NCBI RefSeq assembly: GCF_002811985.1
Contig: NZ_NPDU01000047.1
Span: 1-34,960, forward strand
Source: Leptospira adleri
Lineage (GTDB): Bacteria; Spirochaetota; Leptospiria; Leptospirales; Leptospiraceae
Direction: 5' to 3'
DNA: 34,960 nucleotides
Shown here piece after piece: positions 8,205-17,331 of the stretch. Positions within the stretch are counted from its first letter, which is position 1; each line of letters starts with the position of its first letter. A program made the position numbers and the translations under genes. The notes under the pieces are model-generated. The model did not search any database, was not told where the DNA came from, and saw only the letters and a list, made by a program, of their open reading frames with translations.

Positions 8205-9428
8205 ATGATTTCATTTCCAAAAGATAAGATCAACGTCCTTCTTCTCGAAAACGTTCACCAAGACGCTTTCAATATGTTCAAAAACGACGGTTTCAACGTC
8301 CGTCTCCTTCCGGCTGCCTATTCCGAAAAGGAACTCTTAAACGAAATCGAAAATATCCACGTCCTTGGAATCAGAAGCAAAACAAACGTGACCGCGCCGG
8401 TTCTTGAAAAAGCAAAACGACTCCTGACCATCGGCTGCTTTTGCATCGGAACCAACCAAGTCGACCTAAACGAAGCTGAAAAAAAAGGGATTCCGGTTTT
8501 CAACGCGCCTTATTCCAATACAAGATCCGTCGCAGAACTCGTGATCTCGGAAGTGATCATGCTCGCGAGAAGAATTCCGGACCATATCCGAAATACGCAT
8601 TCCGGAATCTGGAACAAAATATCAAAGAATTGTTTCGAGGTCCGAGGCAAAACCTTAGGAATCGTAGGCTACGGACATATCGGGAGCCAGGTTTCCGTAC
8701 TCGCGGAAGCGATGGGAATGAAGGTAATCTACTACGACATCCAGACCGTCCTCCCGCTTGGGAACGCGACTCCGGTGGCAAGTTATCAAGAACTTTTGAG
8801 AAATTCCGATTTTATTTCGTTCCACGTCCCCGAAACAAAAGAGACGACAAATCTCTATGGAAAAAAGGAAATCGAAGTCACGAAAAAAGGCGCGTATATG
8901 ATCAATCTTTCACGCGGAAAGGTCGTGGACCTGGAAGCGCTCGCAGAAGCGATCAAGGCGGGACATATCGCAGGCGCGGGAATCGACGTGTTTCCGGAAG
9001 AACCGGAATCGAACAACGATCCCTTCCTAACTCCGATGCAAAACCTGCCTAACGTGATTTTAACTCCGCATATCGGAGGAAGCACGGAGGAAGCGCAAAG
9101 AAATATCGGTTCCGAAGTCGCGAGCAAACTCGTGAAGTTTGTGAACAACGGATCCACTACATTCTCCGTTAACTTTCCGAATTTAGAAATCACGCCCCTT
9201 CCTTCCGGGCAATATAGAATTTTGAACGTTCATAAGAATCAGCCCGGATTTTTAAAGGATATCAATTCCATGGTTTCCGAAATCGGCGCGAACATCAGCT
9301 CTCAGCACTTAGGTACCAGCGCGGAAATCGGATATCTTTCGATGGTAATCGACAAAAGTGTCGGAGACGAACTCAAAGAAAAAATAGAAAAACACCCGTT
9401 TTCGATCAAAACCCGGATTCTTTACTGA
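8205..9428 (+). CDS. serA: D-3-phosphoglycerate dehydrogenase
   Basis: SerA oxidises 3-phosphoglycerate to 3-phosphohydroxypyruvate with NAD, the first step of serine synthesis, in the cytoplasm. The 407 residues match the short ACT-containing form (E. coli is about 410). The Rossmann motif GYGHIG is at 155-160 with Asp178 for NAD selectivity. The catalytic set is complete: Arg237 in NLSRGKVVD, Glu266 in DVFPEEP, His289 in LTPHIGGS, each offset by three from the E. coli numbering. Residues about 337-407 form the ACT regulatory domain (NVHKNQPGFLKDIN), which in relatives binds serine for feedback inhibition. The ATG at 8205 follows GGTAGG at a suitable distance. The long upstream leader with terminator-like hairpins may carry transcriptional control, which is an inference only. 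Confidence 0.96.
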   Translation: MISFPKDKINVLLLENVHQDAFNMFKNDGFNVRLLPAAYSEKELLNEIENIHVLGIRSKTNVTAPVLEKAKRLLTIGCFCIGTNQVDLNEAEKKGIPVFNAPYSNTRSVAELVISEVIMLARRIPDHIRNTHSGIWNKISKNCFEVRGKTLGIVGYGHIGSQVSVLAEAMGMKVIYYDIQTVLPLGNATPVASYQELLRNSDFISFHVPETKETTNLYGKKEIEVTKKGAYMINLSRGKVVDLEALAEAIKAGHIAGAGIDVFPEEPESNNDPFLTPMQNLPNVILTPHIGGSTEEAQRNIGSEVASKLVKFVNNGSTTFSVNFPNLEITPLPSGQYRILNVHKNQPGFLKDINSMVSEIGANISSQHLGTSAEIGYLSMVIDKSVGDELKEKIEKHPFSIKTRILY

Positions 9429-9563
9429 ACAGACTGCCGAAGGTAAAAGCAATTTGCCAAAAAGAAAACATAATGGAAATGTAATATAAAATTCATCGAG
9501 ACTAAGAAAGAATTTTTTGAATTTTACTTGCTTTCATAGGCTGGCGCCTTTTACCATTGTGCC

Positions 9564-9869
9564 ATGCACTATAACAGAATTCCCAACACGATTACCGTAT
9601 ATCTGAGCGAACTGGCCGATCAGAGTCTTCGGCTATCTGAGAACATTCTGAAAGGACTGCTTCACAGAACCGACACTCCGGTGGAACCTGGAACGGTTTT
9701 AGAACTCAAACTCGGAACGATCAGTCTTTCCGGCGCGATTCAAATCCCGGTGAAAGTCATCCGTTGCGAAAAAATTTCAGGATCCGAATACGATCTCTAT
9801 CTAAATTACACCGAAAGAGATTTTAGCAAGGTTCAGGAAATAGAGGATCTGATTCGAGATCTTTCTTAA
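9564..9869 (+). CDS. Small PilZ-like protein
   Basis: A 101-residue protein with an N-terminal helical or strand part and a beta-rich C-terminal half (LSGAIQIPVKVIRCEK, then SEYDLYLNYTERDFSKVQEIEDLI). That second half resembles the later strands and final helix of PilZ domains, which bind cyclic di-GMP. The usual PilZ signature arginines (RxxxR near the N-terminus) are not evident, so nucleotide binding is doubtful and the resemblance may only be of fold. It lies 135 bases after serA on the same strand without an obvious intervening terminator. The start has a poor ribosome-binding site. Coding is likely from composition and length; function is tentative. Confidence 0.65.
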   Translation: MHYNRIPNTITVYLSELADQSLRLSENILKGLLHRTDTPVEPGTVLELKLGTISLSGAIQIPVKVIRCEKISGSEYDLYLNYTERDFSKVQEIEDLIRDLS

Positions 9870-10855
9870 TTTTAGAATCAAAGAAGCAGATAACGTTCTT
9901 CGGAGGTTTTCAATTTCTGAAGAATTTTCTCTAAAATAATTCTGTGAAGAAATCAACTTCGACATTCTCATTTTCTCGATCTTTACCTTCTTCGGCAAAA
10001 GAATCGATCCACAAAAAGAGAATCGCTTTCTTTCCTCCAAACACCGCGACCGTCTTAATTTTTAGATCAAAGGCGACCTTGTAGAATTCTCATTTGTAAG
10101 ACATCCTACAAATTTCTCTCTTTTGAAGCGGCCCACCTCTTCACATTCTTGCTCAGAATAACGCGGGCACTTTTTATTAGATCTTAAAGTGTGGGAACTC
10201 ACACACGATACGATCGGAAATCTCCCTAAAAGAATCCATACGACGCAATTGGTGGGAACTCACACGTCGATCAAACTTTAGAAATGTAATCTTTCGTTTT
10301 TCGATCTTCCCTCTCTGAGAAAGCAAAATCATTTAGGCATACAAGAATCTCAAATTTCAAATCCCATCCGCCATGTAGGAGTCGATCGTTCCATTCTAAC
10401 TATCTCTTACCCTCGATATCCTTGCAACCGCCCATTCAACGAAGAAAATTATACTTTTCTAAGGACCACTACGATCAGTCTATTTATCTAATATTCTGCC
10501 GTTTTAAATTCTTTCAAATCTTAGAATTCGATTTTACGCAAAATGAAATAGACCCAAATAGACGGAGGAACAAATTGAAAATAAAAACTTCCATGAATCT
10601 CCTGCAAAAGGCGTCAAAAACGTTAAAAAGTTTAACCTGCTCTTTTATAAAAACAAACTCAAAACAAAGTCCGGTTTCTTAGAAAAAAATTCTAATATAA
10701 AATTCGATATCACCTAACGCTGCAAAGTTGTCATTTTGCATTTCAAAAAAGATTCTTAATAATTTGAATAGCAAACCATTAAAAATTTATAAAATGAGAA
10801 ATTGATTCGCTCCGCGTTGACAAAACCCAGCTTCACAAAAAGTCTATCAAGTAAG
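9870..10855. other. Long region without a convincing gene
   Basis: Nearly 1 kb with no persuasive coding frame. The left half carries palindromes of the dispersed family: ATTTGTA/TACAAAT arms at 10092-10113, TGTGGGAACTCACACA at 10190-10205 and GTGGGAACTCACAC at 10252-10265. The right part (about 10400-10800) is markedly A/T-rich compared with its neighbours. An 86-codon frame at 10422-10682 has a poor composition and no visible domain. The region probably also contains the thioesterase promoter. Confidence 0.6.
10190..10265 (+). repeat. Two GTGGGAACTCACAC palindromes
   Basis: TGTGGGAACTCACACA (10190-10205) and GTGGGAACTCACAC (10252-10265) are two near-identical copies on the same strand, 62 bases apart start to start. 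Each can fold with GTG/CAC-type arms around the GGAACT centre. They belong to the same family as the tandem array near 24.4 kb. Confidence 0.8.
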
Positions 10856-11302
10856 ATGAATCCTTTTCAATCCATGCCGGACGTTCATTCTCCGGAATTC
10901 ATTCAGTTTTTTCAAAGTCAGGATACATTCTCTCGAAAACTCGGTTACAGAGCGCTGAACGCAAGTCCAGGTAAGAGTGAATATGAAATCGAAGTGGACG
11001 AAACGTTTCACAACCCGGTGAAAATCGTTCACGGGGCGGCGCTCTTTGCGGCGATGGATAGTTCCGCCGGAGCCGCGATGGCAGCTTGGATCAAATCTTC
11101 CGGAAGAAAGTGCAAGTTTATGGCGACTGGAACGGCTGAAATCAAGTATCGAAAGAGCGTTACTTCCGGGAAAATAAGGATCTTCAGCGAAATTACGGAA
11201 CAAAAACGTTCCACGGTTCGTTTAGTATCTAAGTCGATCGATCACGACGGAGATTTAGTCGCAGAACTGCTTTCCATCTGGGTCGTAAAATTCGAAGACT
11301 GA
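10856..11302 (+). CDS. PaaI-family acyl-CoA thioesterase (hotdog fold)
   Basis: Hotdog-fold thioesterases of this type hydrolyse acyl- or aryl-CoA in the cytoplasm. From the ATG at 10856 the product is 148 residues, typical for the family; a TTG at 10802 would add 18 residues without similarity. The core signature is visible: HNPVKIVHGAALFAAMDSSAGAAM (the H-G-G-x-x-x-x-x-x-D-type helix, here with HGAALFAAMD), followed by the strands EIKYRKSVTSGKIRIFSEI and TVRLVSKSIDHDGDLVAELL. The substrate cannot be read from sequence. The gene stands alone, followed by a strong terminator and a convergent neighbour. Confidence 0.85.
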   Translation: MNPFQSMPDVHSPEFIQFFQSQDTFSRKLGYRALNASPGKSEYEIEVDETFHNPVKIVHGAALFAAMDSSAGAAMAAWIKSSGRKCKFMATGTAEIKYRKSVTSGKIRIFSEITEQKRSTVRLVSKSIDHDGDLVAELLSIWVVKFED

Positions 11303-11334
11303 AATCGATTTCCTTTTAACGGACATGTTAAACG

Positions 11335-11358
11335 AAGGAGGCTTTGAGCCTCCTTTTT
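11335..11358 (+). terminator. Rho-independent terminator after the thioesterase gene
   Basis: Perfect 9-bp stem AAGGAGGCT (11335-11343) with AGCCTCCTT (11347-11355), loop TTG, then a T-tract to 11358. It sits 33 bases after the thioesterase stop and reads best on the plus strand. Confidence 0.9.
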
Positions 11359-11383
11359 CAACGATTTAGAACTTTATGAAATT

Positions 11384-11599
11384 TTAAGCTACGAAAAATT
11401 CAGCTCTGCTGATGCTTGTAAGTTCCACGGCGCTTGTAAGATTTTTAGTCGGAAAATAAACGATCTGTTCGCCGACCAGTTTTCGATTGCGATCCAATTC
11501 CACACGAGACCCGTCTTTGAGATGCAGGACGATATCGATTCCCCGATAGTTGATGTATCTTTCTAACTGACTCTTAAACTTTGCAGCTTGTTCTTGCAT
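11384..11599 (-). CDS. 71-residue protein, possible Sm/Hfq-like fold
   Basis: The ATG at 11599 is preceded by AAGGAAG at good spacing and gives a 71-residue protein. A longer frame to 11722 is rejected because it overlaps the preceding lipoprotein gene and lacks this ribosome-binding site. The layout is an N-terminal helix (QAAKFKSQLERYINY), then strands DIVLHLKDGSRVEL, GEQIVYFPTK and SAVELTSISRAEFFV. This order of helix plus strand-D-G-strand, with an ending like the I-S-T strand of Hfq, recalls the Sm fold of small RNA chaperones. No conserved Hfq residue can be claimed with certainty, so the assignment is a hypothesis. It follows the Asp-box lipoprotein gene on the same strand by 83 bases. 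Confidence 0.75.
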   Translation of the reverse strand: MQEQAAKFKSQLERYINYRGIDIVLHLKDGSRVELDRNRKLVGEQIVYFPTKNLTSAVELTSISRAEFFVA

Positions 11600-11682
11600 G
11601 GAAACTTCCTTAAAATTGTTGAAAGGATGTTCTAGGAGCCGTATGAAAGTACAAGCCTTTTTTCTAAAGAGACAGAATTTTT

Positions 11683-12999
11683 TTATTCCGCACTCGGAGA
11701 AATGGTCTCCTGCACTGACCAAGTTACACCCAGATCGGTTGAAACATAACGCCGCAAGGCGTCCCCTTCTATGTTGCTGAAGATATGCAACTTTTCGCCA
11801 CTAGCCATCGTTACAAAATAACCGAATGTTGCGGTATTGCTGGGCGTCGGGTCGGTATCATAGATTGAGGGAGGCAATGGGAACCTACTTGTATTTATCT
11901 GCGTCCAGTTAACGCCGAAATCGGTCGTACGGTACAGAAAAGGTTTGCTCATCCCCTGACTCGTATTCGCGATAAAAGACAAATACGAGCCGTTGTGTCC
12001 TCTTAAGGGAAAAATCACGTCGGTATCTAAAATACCCAGTGCGGGAAGAGCCTGTTGATTGGAGTTTCCTGGGGATGAAAGAGCTCCAAAAGAAGTTAGA
12101 TCGCCCGCTGTGGAAGTGATCCTGATCGAATCATTCGTATGTTCGATGTAATGCGATAAGGTCAAATCGCGTTCTATGTAAAAGTTAAAATTTCCCAAAA
12201 AGGTACTGTAAGGAACCGACTTGTAATTTGATACCAAGCTGACTGGGGAGGTTGCAAAGGTAGCGGTAGTTCCAATTGTTGCGTAAAAGGAAAGGTTATT
12301 ACCGGATATCATGTCCACACAATTTCCGGAACTTCCATTGTTGAGGACAAAGGTGCATTTCGTATTAATAGGCGCAGTGATCGTAACACGATTCGAAAAA
12401 TCGCTGTCCATGTTGTAACAGGTCGTGCTGCTGGCGCTCACCGGTTGTTCGCAAAAAACGATCTTCTCAGCCGCACCTGCGTTATAACTTCCGATTCCTA
12501 CGACAATCTCCCCCGCGATGACCGTCGAAAACCGAGTAAAAGTCATCCGGCTGCCCGCGGAAGGTAAGACCGAACCAACCCAGTAATAATAATCGGGAGG
12601 AGAAGTCGGATTTAAAACTTCGAAAAACATCAGATATTTATTACTCGCATTTCCCGGAATATATCCGAATCCGATCATATTCGCAAATTGTCCCCCGACC
12701 ATCGGAACGTTAGTCGGAATAACATCCGTGGAATTTTCTCTGGCAATGAAAAGATCGATTCTGTTTCTCGGATCATCCGTCCCGTCAAAGGTCCTTCGAG
12801 AATAAGAAATATAAGTATCGACGTCCACTCTCTGGAAAGCCTGATATTGGTTTTGCATAAAGTTCGTATAACCGAAAGTATTCACTCCGAGTATCGTACG
12901 GATGATACCGAGAATTCCGTTGGGATCCAAGGCATTCTCTTCAAATTTATAACACTGAGATTGAAAGAGGATCAAAAGAATCAAAAGTATTCGTTTCAT
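11683..12999 (-). CDS. Lipoprotein with sialidase-type Asp-box repeats
   Basis: The start at 12999 gives 438 residues with a lipoprotein signal (MKRILLILLILFQSQC, lipidated Cys16); the longer frame to 13023 overlaps the upstream gene. The mature protein is beta-rich and polar, consistent with a beta-propeller. Two clear Asp-box motifs (S/T-x-D-x-G-x-x-W) lie near residues 359 (TTDFGVNW) and 421 (STDLGVTW); these mark beta-hairpin turns in sialidases and many non-enzymatic propellers. No sialidase active-site arginine triad or FRIP motif is evident, so catalysis should not be assumed. It starts 11 bases after the DUF5683-like gene stops, so they are very likely one transcript. Surface or periplasmic exposure is inferred from the lipobox. 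Confidence 0.85.
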   Translation of the reverse strand: MKRILLILLILFQSQCYKFEENALDPNGILGIIRTILGVNTFGYTNFMQNQYQAFQRVDVDTYISYSRRTFDGTDDPRNRIDLFIARENSTDVIPTNVPMVGGQFANMIGFGYIPGNASNKYLMFFEVLNPTSPPDYYYWVGSVLPSAGSRMTFTRFSTVIAGEIVVGIGSYNAGAAEKIVFCEQPVSASSTTCYNMDSDFSNRVTITAPINTKCTFVLNNGSSGNCVDMISGNNLSFYATIGTTATFATSPVSLVSNYKSVPYSTFLGNFNFYIERDLTLSHYIEHTNDSIRITSTAGDLTSFGALSSPGNSNQQALPALGILDTDVIFPLRGHNGSYLSFIANTSQGMSKPFLYRTTDFGVNWTQINTSRFPLPPSIYDTDPTPSNTATFGYFVTMASGEKLHIFSNIEGDALRRYVSTDLGVTWSVQETISPSAE

Positions 13000-13010
13000 A
13001 AATCGTACCC

Positions 13011-13865
13011 TTAAAAAAACCAATTGTATTTAGCTTCCGCTCTCCAGCCGAAGTTTGAGCTGGAACCGGTTTGCAAAGAATTATAATCCCTCATGGAATC
13101 CATCTGAAATCCTTTCTTGAGAATGGAACCTTGCGGGGTGTGCGCAACCTCCTCTTCCTCCCAGGAAATTCCGGTATAATAAACATGAGCCAGTTGAATC
13201 AGATAAATGACTGCAGTGATGGTCGAAATTTTCTGATAATCATCTACTGCCTTTTTATAATCTTCTCTCTTTCCGTTTGTAAGAATCTGGCCCGCCAAAA
13301 AAGGATTATTCCCTCCCAGAACCTGCGCATTCAAACTTGCCTGATCGTAATCGGCTTTTGACTGAGTTACTTTTTGCGCCGAGGAAAAGGTCGCCGCCAA
13401 TCCCGTCCAAAAAAGCGCACCGAAAACATACGCGGTCTTTTTTCTTTCCGCTTTGTAGTGTCCCCAACCGGGCAAAAGCGCGGATCGCCAAACAAGACTC
13501 CAACGATTGCGATCTCCCTTACGAGGAGCTTTGAAATCCGGTTTCGTCGCGATCGCTTCGTCTTCGATTTGTTTTTTTTCATCGGCGGATTTGGCCTCCT
13601 TCAATTTTTTTTCCTCTTCCTGCCGAATTCGTTTTGCTTCTTCTTCGTTTACGTCCCGATAAACCACTTTCAAAATCGATTTTTTTGAAACGGTCTTCAC
13701 CGATCCGTCCGCGAGACGAATCGTGATATTTTTCTCGTTTTGTCCGGTGACATCCCCTTTGAGCGACGTTCCGTTTTTAAGCAGAATCGTCTGCGCGCTC
13801 CAGAGGGATTGAGAAACGAAAAAAAGAAACAAGATAAGAATGGAACAGTATGTATTTTTTTTCAA
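13011..13865 (-). CDS. Exported DUF5683-like protein
   Basis: The 284-residue product has a signal peptide (residues 1-24, cleavage near LWSA-QT). Residues 25-70 form a strand-rich domain (TILLKNGTSLKGDVTGQNEK and on) that looks like a small beta barrel. A charged coiled-coil stretch follows (about 72-105). Residues 120-165 contain the hallmark of DUF5683, LLPGWGHYKAERKKTAYVFG, followed by a hydrophobic helix. A second hydrophobic segment lies near 215-232. The family has no established function and is common in spirochaetes and Bacteroidetes. It heads a minus-strand cluster with the Asp-box lipoprotein, so a joint envelope role is plausible but unproven. Confidence 0.8.
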   Translation of the reverse strand: MKKNTYCSILILFLFFVSQSLWSAQTILLKNGTSLKGDVTGQNEKNITIRLADGSVKTVSKKSILKVVYRDVNEEEAKRIRQEEEKKLKEAKSADEKKQIEDEAIATKPDFKAPRKGDRNRWSLVWRSALLPGWGHYKAERKKTAYVFGALFWTGLAATFSSAQKVTQSKADYDQASLNAQVLGGNNPFLAGQILTNGKREDYKKAVDDYQKISTITAVIYLIQLAHVYYTGISWEEEEVAHTPQGSILKKGFQMDSMRDYNSLQTGSSSNFGWRAEAKYNWFF

Positions 13866-14187
13866 AAGGATCTCCGTTGTTTAGAAAGGAAAAATGCGCA
13901 TGATTTCGAAAGCGTGAAATCGATCCTTGAAATCATATACGATTTATTGATCTGATATCAATTACTTTTTAAAATTGGAAAACGGATAATGACCGGACTA
14001 GGAAAATCTCTCTGATCAAAGTGAAAGCAACCTGAAGAATGAGGAAACAATTCTCTTTAAAATTAAACGAATCGTAATCTGAACTTTTGTTACTTTCAAA
14101 AAACGGACCATTCCTAGAGAAACGCCTAACCGAGAGTTGTCTTCAAGTTATGAGTCCTTCGGAAAAAAGGTACTATAAGAGCGGGTA
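13866..14187. other. Intergenic region, nothing recognised
   Basis: 322 bases between two minus-strand genes. It presumably holds the promoter of the DUF5683-like gene and the end of the hydrolase transcript. No clear terminator, palindrome of the GGAACT family or coding frame was seen. Confidence 0.5.
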
Positions 14188-15066
14188 TCAATCGGAGATC
14201 AGACCGTGTTTTTTATAGAATGCGCTTAACAATTTTTCCAGAAATGCCGGTTGATCGTGATGCATATTGTGACCCGCGTTTTCCATCTCGATATATTCCA
14301 AATGTTTAAAGTGCGAAAGGATCTCTTCCCTGTTTTCCGGCATCAGATGAGTTTCTTTTCCATAGATGATCAGGGTCGGAGAATCGATACATTCCCAGAG
14401 ATGACGCGTCAGATACGGCGAAAAAACAAACGGAAAACCGCGCTTGTACAAGGGATCGTTTTTCCACTGAAATCCCCGCTCCGTTTTTTTTGTGAGATAC
14501 TCCGCGAGATCCCTGATTTTAGAAGAATCCAATTTTGGATATACGGGCTTGAGTCGAGATGCGACTTCGTCGATGCTCGAGAAGGTTTTATTCTTGCGAT
14601 CCTTGGTTCCGACTTCGTTGTTTTCGATCGTATCCAACCACGCTTTCAGACGTTTCTTTTCGAATTCAGGCGTTTGAATGGACATGAACCCTTCCAAACA
14701 GACAAGACTCCGGATTCTTTCCGGATAAATCCCCGCAAAACGGGCGCCGATTCCTCCGCCCATAGAATGTCCTAAGATATGAAACTTCTCCGGAAGAAAC
14801 GAGGATATAAACGTTTTTACGTCGACTAGGGTTTGTATAAAATGATAGTTCCCTTCCCTAAGCCAATCCGAGTCTCCGTGACCTCTATAATCAAAACGAT
14901 ATATATCGAAATGTTGGGATAAGAACTGGAATTGATAGAGAAAGGTGTCCGACGCGTCCTGAAAGCCGTGGAACAAAAGTAGCGCGTTGTCCTTTCCGTT
15001 TCTGTGGATCTTATAGGCGAGGTTATAACCGCCCGATTGAAAAAAACCGCTCTCGATTCCGCTCAT
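14188..15066 (-). CDS. Alpha/beta hydrolase
   Basis: A 292-residue alpha/beta-hydrolase-fold enzyme, probably cytoplasmic. The oxyanion region [11 protein letters not shown] is at 31-40, the nucleophile elbow GHSMGG has Ser101, and the catalytic histidine is likely His266 in [11 protein letters not shown]. The acid residue is less certain (Glu125 or the region around Glu238). The motif DYRGHGDSD at 59-67 is typical of esterase, lipase and haloalkane-type relatives. The substrate cannot be read. Its ATG overlaps the stop of the DUF309 gene by four bases (ATGA), indicating translational coupling in a three-gene operon with the aldo/keto reductase. Confidence 0.9.
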   Translation of the reverse strand: MSGIESGFFQSGGYNLAYKIHRNGKDNALLLFHGFQDASDTFLYQFQFLSQHFDIYRFDYRGHGDSDWLREGNYHFIQTLVDVKTFISSFLPEKFHILGHSMGGGIGARFAGIYPERIRSLVCLEGFMSIQTPEFEKKRLKAWLDTIENNEVGTKDRKNKTFSSIDEVASRLKPVYPKLDSSKIRDLAEYLTKKTERGFQWKNDPLYKRGFPFVFSPYLTRHLWECIDSPTLIIYGKETHLMPENREEILSHFKHLEYIEMENAGHNMHHDQPAFLEKLLSAFYKKHGLISD

Positions 15067-15533
15067 GAATGCACCTTAAATAATTCTCGCCAGTCTTTCG
15101 GAAGACTCGGTACACTGAAAGTAGAAACTTTTTCAGCGAGAAGTTCGTCTCCTTCGTAAAGATCCAAAATTTTATCCAAAGAAGAAAGAAGGTCTAACGT
15201 CTCCCGTTTACCGACTTCGCTTAACGCCGGAGAATGTAATACCGACTCCAACTTTTCCTTGGCCTTTGTAGCCTGCATTCTGGAACCGCGTCCGTTGGGT
15301 TTGACGAAAATTTTATGAAGGGAAACCGAGAGTTGTATGATTCCCTGTAAAAAAATTTTTCTCGGCCCGAAATCCTTTTTCCACTGAAATTCCAAAACCT
15401 CGTGCGCTTCGAAATATTTCCCCTCTCTAAAAAGCCTTTCGCCGTTTTGATAAGCGAAGTCCACGGTTTTTTCCGGATCGGATGTTGCGGAAATTACGTC
15501 GAAAATGGCGACGATTTCCGGATCAAATTTCAA
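15063..15533 (-). CDS. DUF309 domain protein
   Basis: The 156-residue product matches the DUF309 pattern: [21 protein letters not shown] (residues 31-51), with the conserved His44-Glu45 and Trp51, followed by [16 protein letters not shown] and a short basic helix. DUF309 proteins are small helical proteins with no established biochemical role; the conserved H-E pair has invited speculation about metal binding. The start overlaps the end of the aldo/keto reductase gene by 11 bases, and its stop overlaps the hydrolase start, so all three should be made together. Confidence 0.85.
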   Translation of the reverse strand: MKFDPEIVAIFDVISATSDPEKTVDFAYQNGERLFREGKYFEAHEVLEFQWKKDFGPRKIFLQGIIQLSVSLHKIFVKPNGRGSRMQATKAKEKLESVLHSPALSEVGKRETLDLLSSLDKILDLYEGDELLAEKVSTFSVPSLPKDWRELFKVHS

Positions 15534-17100
15534 ATCGATTCCAGTCCTTTTCTTGGATCGGCGTCAAAGGCGCGGCAAACGACCCTTCCGCGTCCTGAAC
15601 GTAGGATTCTTTCCGCATACCCAAAAGTACAACTCCTTCCTTGAGCGAAGAATGAAGTAAGTGTAAAGCCGCCGCCGAAAGATTCCAACCCGCATATCGA
15701 GGGTAAAACTTTACGATTTTCTCATAGAGCATATTAGAATTTTTGATGTTGTGAAAATGGACGTATCTTTCCAGAAGCGGAAGAGCTTCGTTGAGTTTGT
15801 CTATGTATTCTCCTTGTTTTTGTTCACCGGCCACAGTTTCGATCTGCGAGATCAGCTGCTGCAGGATCGGAATCACCGTTCTTTCCAAAAACTGGGAAAG
15901 ATGATCCTGATTTTGAAATTGGTCCAGGTAAGGTTCCGTCACGGTTCGAAACGTATATTTATAAGATCCCGACGGCAGTATCCGCAAAAATTCCTCTTCC
16001 CAAGAATAAACTGTATTCAATTTATCTTTTACGTTTTTGAGAACCTCGTCCTGACTTTCTTTCGGATCGAAGGAAAGCCGAAAGATACTTCCCTGACTCG
16101 AGATCGCGTTCAAGGGCCGATTGACCAGTGGAAGAAGTCCGTTGTCTTTTACGATCTCGATCAGAGATTTTCCTTCGAACTTTCTTTCTAAGAATCCGCT
16201 CTCCAGAAGATTGGCGGGGAACTGAACGACCGCAAAACCGGATTCTTCCAGACCGAGTTCCGTTTGTATTTCTTTTGCGAGTTCCAAAACTTTCAATAAG
16301 GAAGTGGACGTATATTTTTCCGGATTTTCGGGGAACGTATTCGAGGAGATTCCGTAGAATTGAATCTTGCCTTCCTTCCTTTTTTGTTCGAGGAATAAAA
16401 AAGCGTTCTTAATCCTTTTGTAATATTCTTCCTTGGCCTTTGTTTCAGGAACGTTATGCTTCTCTCGGTCCATAAGAAAGTATTCCGGATTGTGAAGCAG
16501 AAAAACGTCCACGGTTTCCAGACCCATTCTTTTTAGGGAACGCGTTAGCTGGTCTTCCAAAAACGCCGGATGGATACAATGATAACACCCTTCCTGATAG
16601 TAGGTGATCTCCGGAAATTCACGATCCGTATTTTCAAGTTCGGAAACGATCTGTAGATTTCTTCCCTGAATATAACCCGACTTCGTGACGATGAATACGT
16701 CCTCGCGTTTTAACTCTCCGCTTTCGATCTTTGCGGCGAGCACCCGGCCGACGAGGCTTTCGCTTTCCCCGTTCCCGTAATTAGAAGAAGTATCGATCAC
16801 GTTAAAACCTTCGCGGAGAGAAAGTTCAAGCGCCTTTTTATGATCGGGAGATTCGAGCCCGACTCGATAACACCCGAAGGCGATCCTAGAAAGTGTTCTG
16901 CCTCGAAAGTTAAAATAGGGATTTAGGAGATTCTCATCCGTCTTGAATTTTTTTTGAAGAGAAGAATTTTCGGAATATTCTTTCGTAGCTTTCGGAGTCG
17001 CGCTTCCCTTTCGAAAGGATTTCTGATAGAGGTTTTGAAATGGATCGGATGAATTCATATTTTTATCCCAGTCGGTTTTGGTTGACCTTTCGTTACGCAT
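15523..17100 (-). CDS. Aldo/keto reductase family protein
   Basis: A large member (525 residues against about 300-350 usual) of the aldo/keto reductase family, NAD(P)H-dependent cytoplasmic oxidoreductases with a TIM-barrel fold. The catalytic tetrad is visible: Asp103 and Tyr108 in [15 protein letters not shown], Lys140 in FIVTKSGY and His203 in FLLHNPEY. About 65 residues precede the barrel and a long C-terminal part (about 380-525) ends in [18 protein letters not shown], resembling the cofactor-proximal end of the barrel. An insert contains the cysteine pair GCYHC. The start is uncertain: ATG at 17100 or the ATG at 17058, neither with a strong ribosome-binding site. It leads the operon with DUF309 and the hydrolase, diverging from sdhC. 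Confidence 0.88.
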   Translation of the reverse strand: MRNERSTKTDWDKNMNSSDPFQNLYQKSFRKGSATPKATKEYSENSSLQKKFKTDENLLNPYFNFRGRTLSRIAFGCYRVGLESPDHKKALELSLREGFNVIDTSSNYGNGESESLVGRVLAAKIESGELKREDVFIVTKSGYIQGRNLQIVSELENTDREFPEITYYQEGCYHCIHPAFLEDQLTRSLKRMGLETVDVFLLHNPEYFLMDREKHNVPETKAKEEYYKRIKNAFLFLEQKRKEGKIQFYGISSNTFPENPEKYTSTSLLKVLELAKEIQTELGLEESGFAVVQFPANLLESGFLERKFEGKSLIEIVKDNGLLPLVNRPLNAISSQGSIFRLSFDPKESQDEVLKNVKDKLNTVYSWEEEFLRILPSGSYKYTFRTVTEPYLDQFQNQDHLSQFLERTVIPILQQLISQIETVAGEQKQGEYIDKLNEALPLLERYVHFHNIKNSNMLYEKIVKFYPRYAGWNLSAAALHLLHSSLKEGVVLLGMRKESYVQDAEGSFAAPLTPIQEKDWNRFEI

Positions 17101-17331
17101 CGCACAATTCGAAGATTTAGAACGAATGTCCTCAAATCGAATTCTAATTGAGAAACGATCTTAATAACTTTCCCTTCGAGTATCAATTTTTCACCTTCAA
17201 AATAAAAATGCTTTTCGTCATAACTCGCTTTTTTACCCTAATTTAAGAGAGATCGAGCTTCGGCCCATCTTTTTCGAATCATATTAATTTTTCGATGAAT
17301 TCTTTCCACCAATCAAACAGGAGAAAATGAA

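Noticed and set aside
10422..10682. 86-codon frame in the A/T-rich pocket
   Set aside because: No recognisable domain, no ribosome-binding site and poor codon use; kept as gene-free.
11600..11722. Longer start for the 71-residue protein
   Set aside because: It overlaps the end of the lipoprotein gene, and the internal ATG at 11599 has AAGGAAG in position.
11739..11904. Sialidase enzyme call for the Asp-box lipoprotein
   Set aside because: Asp boxes alone are structural; catalytic residues of sialidases were not seen.
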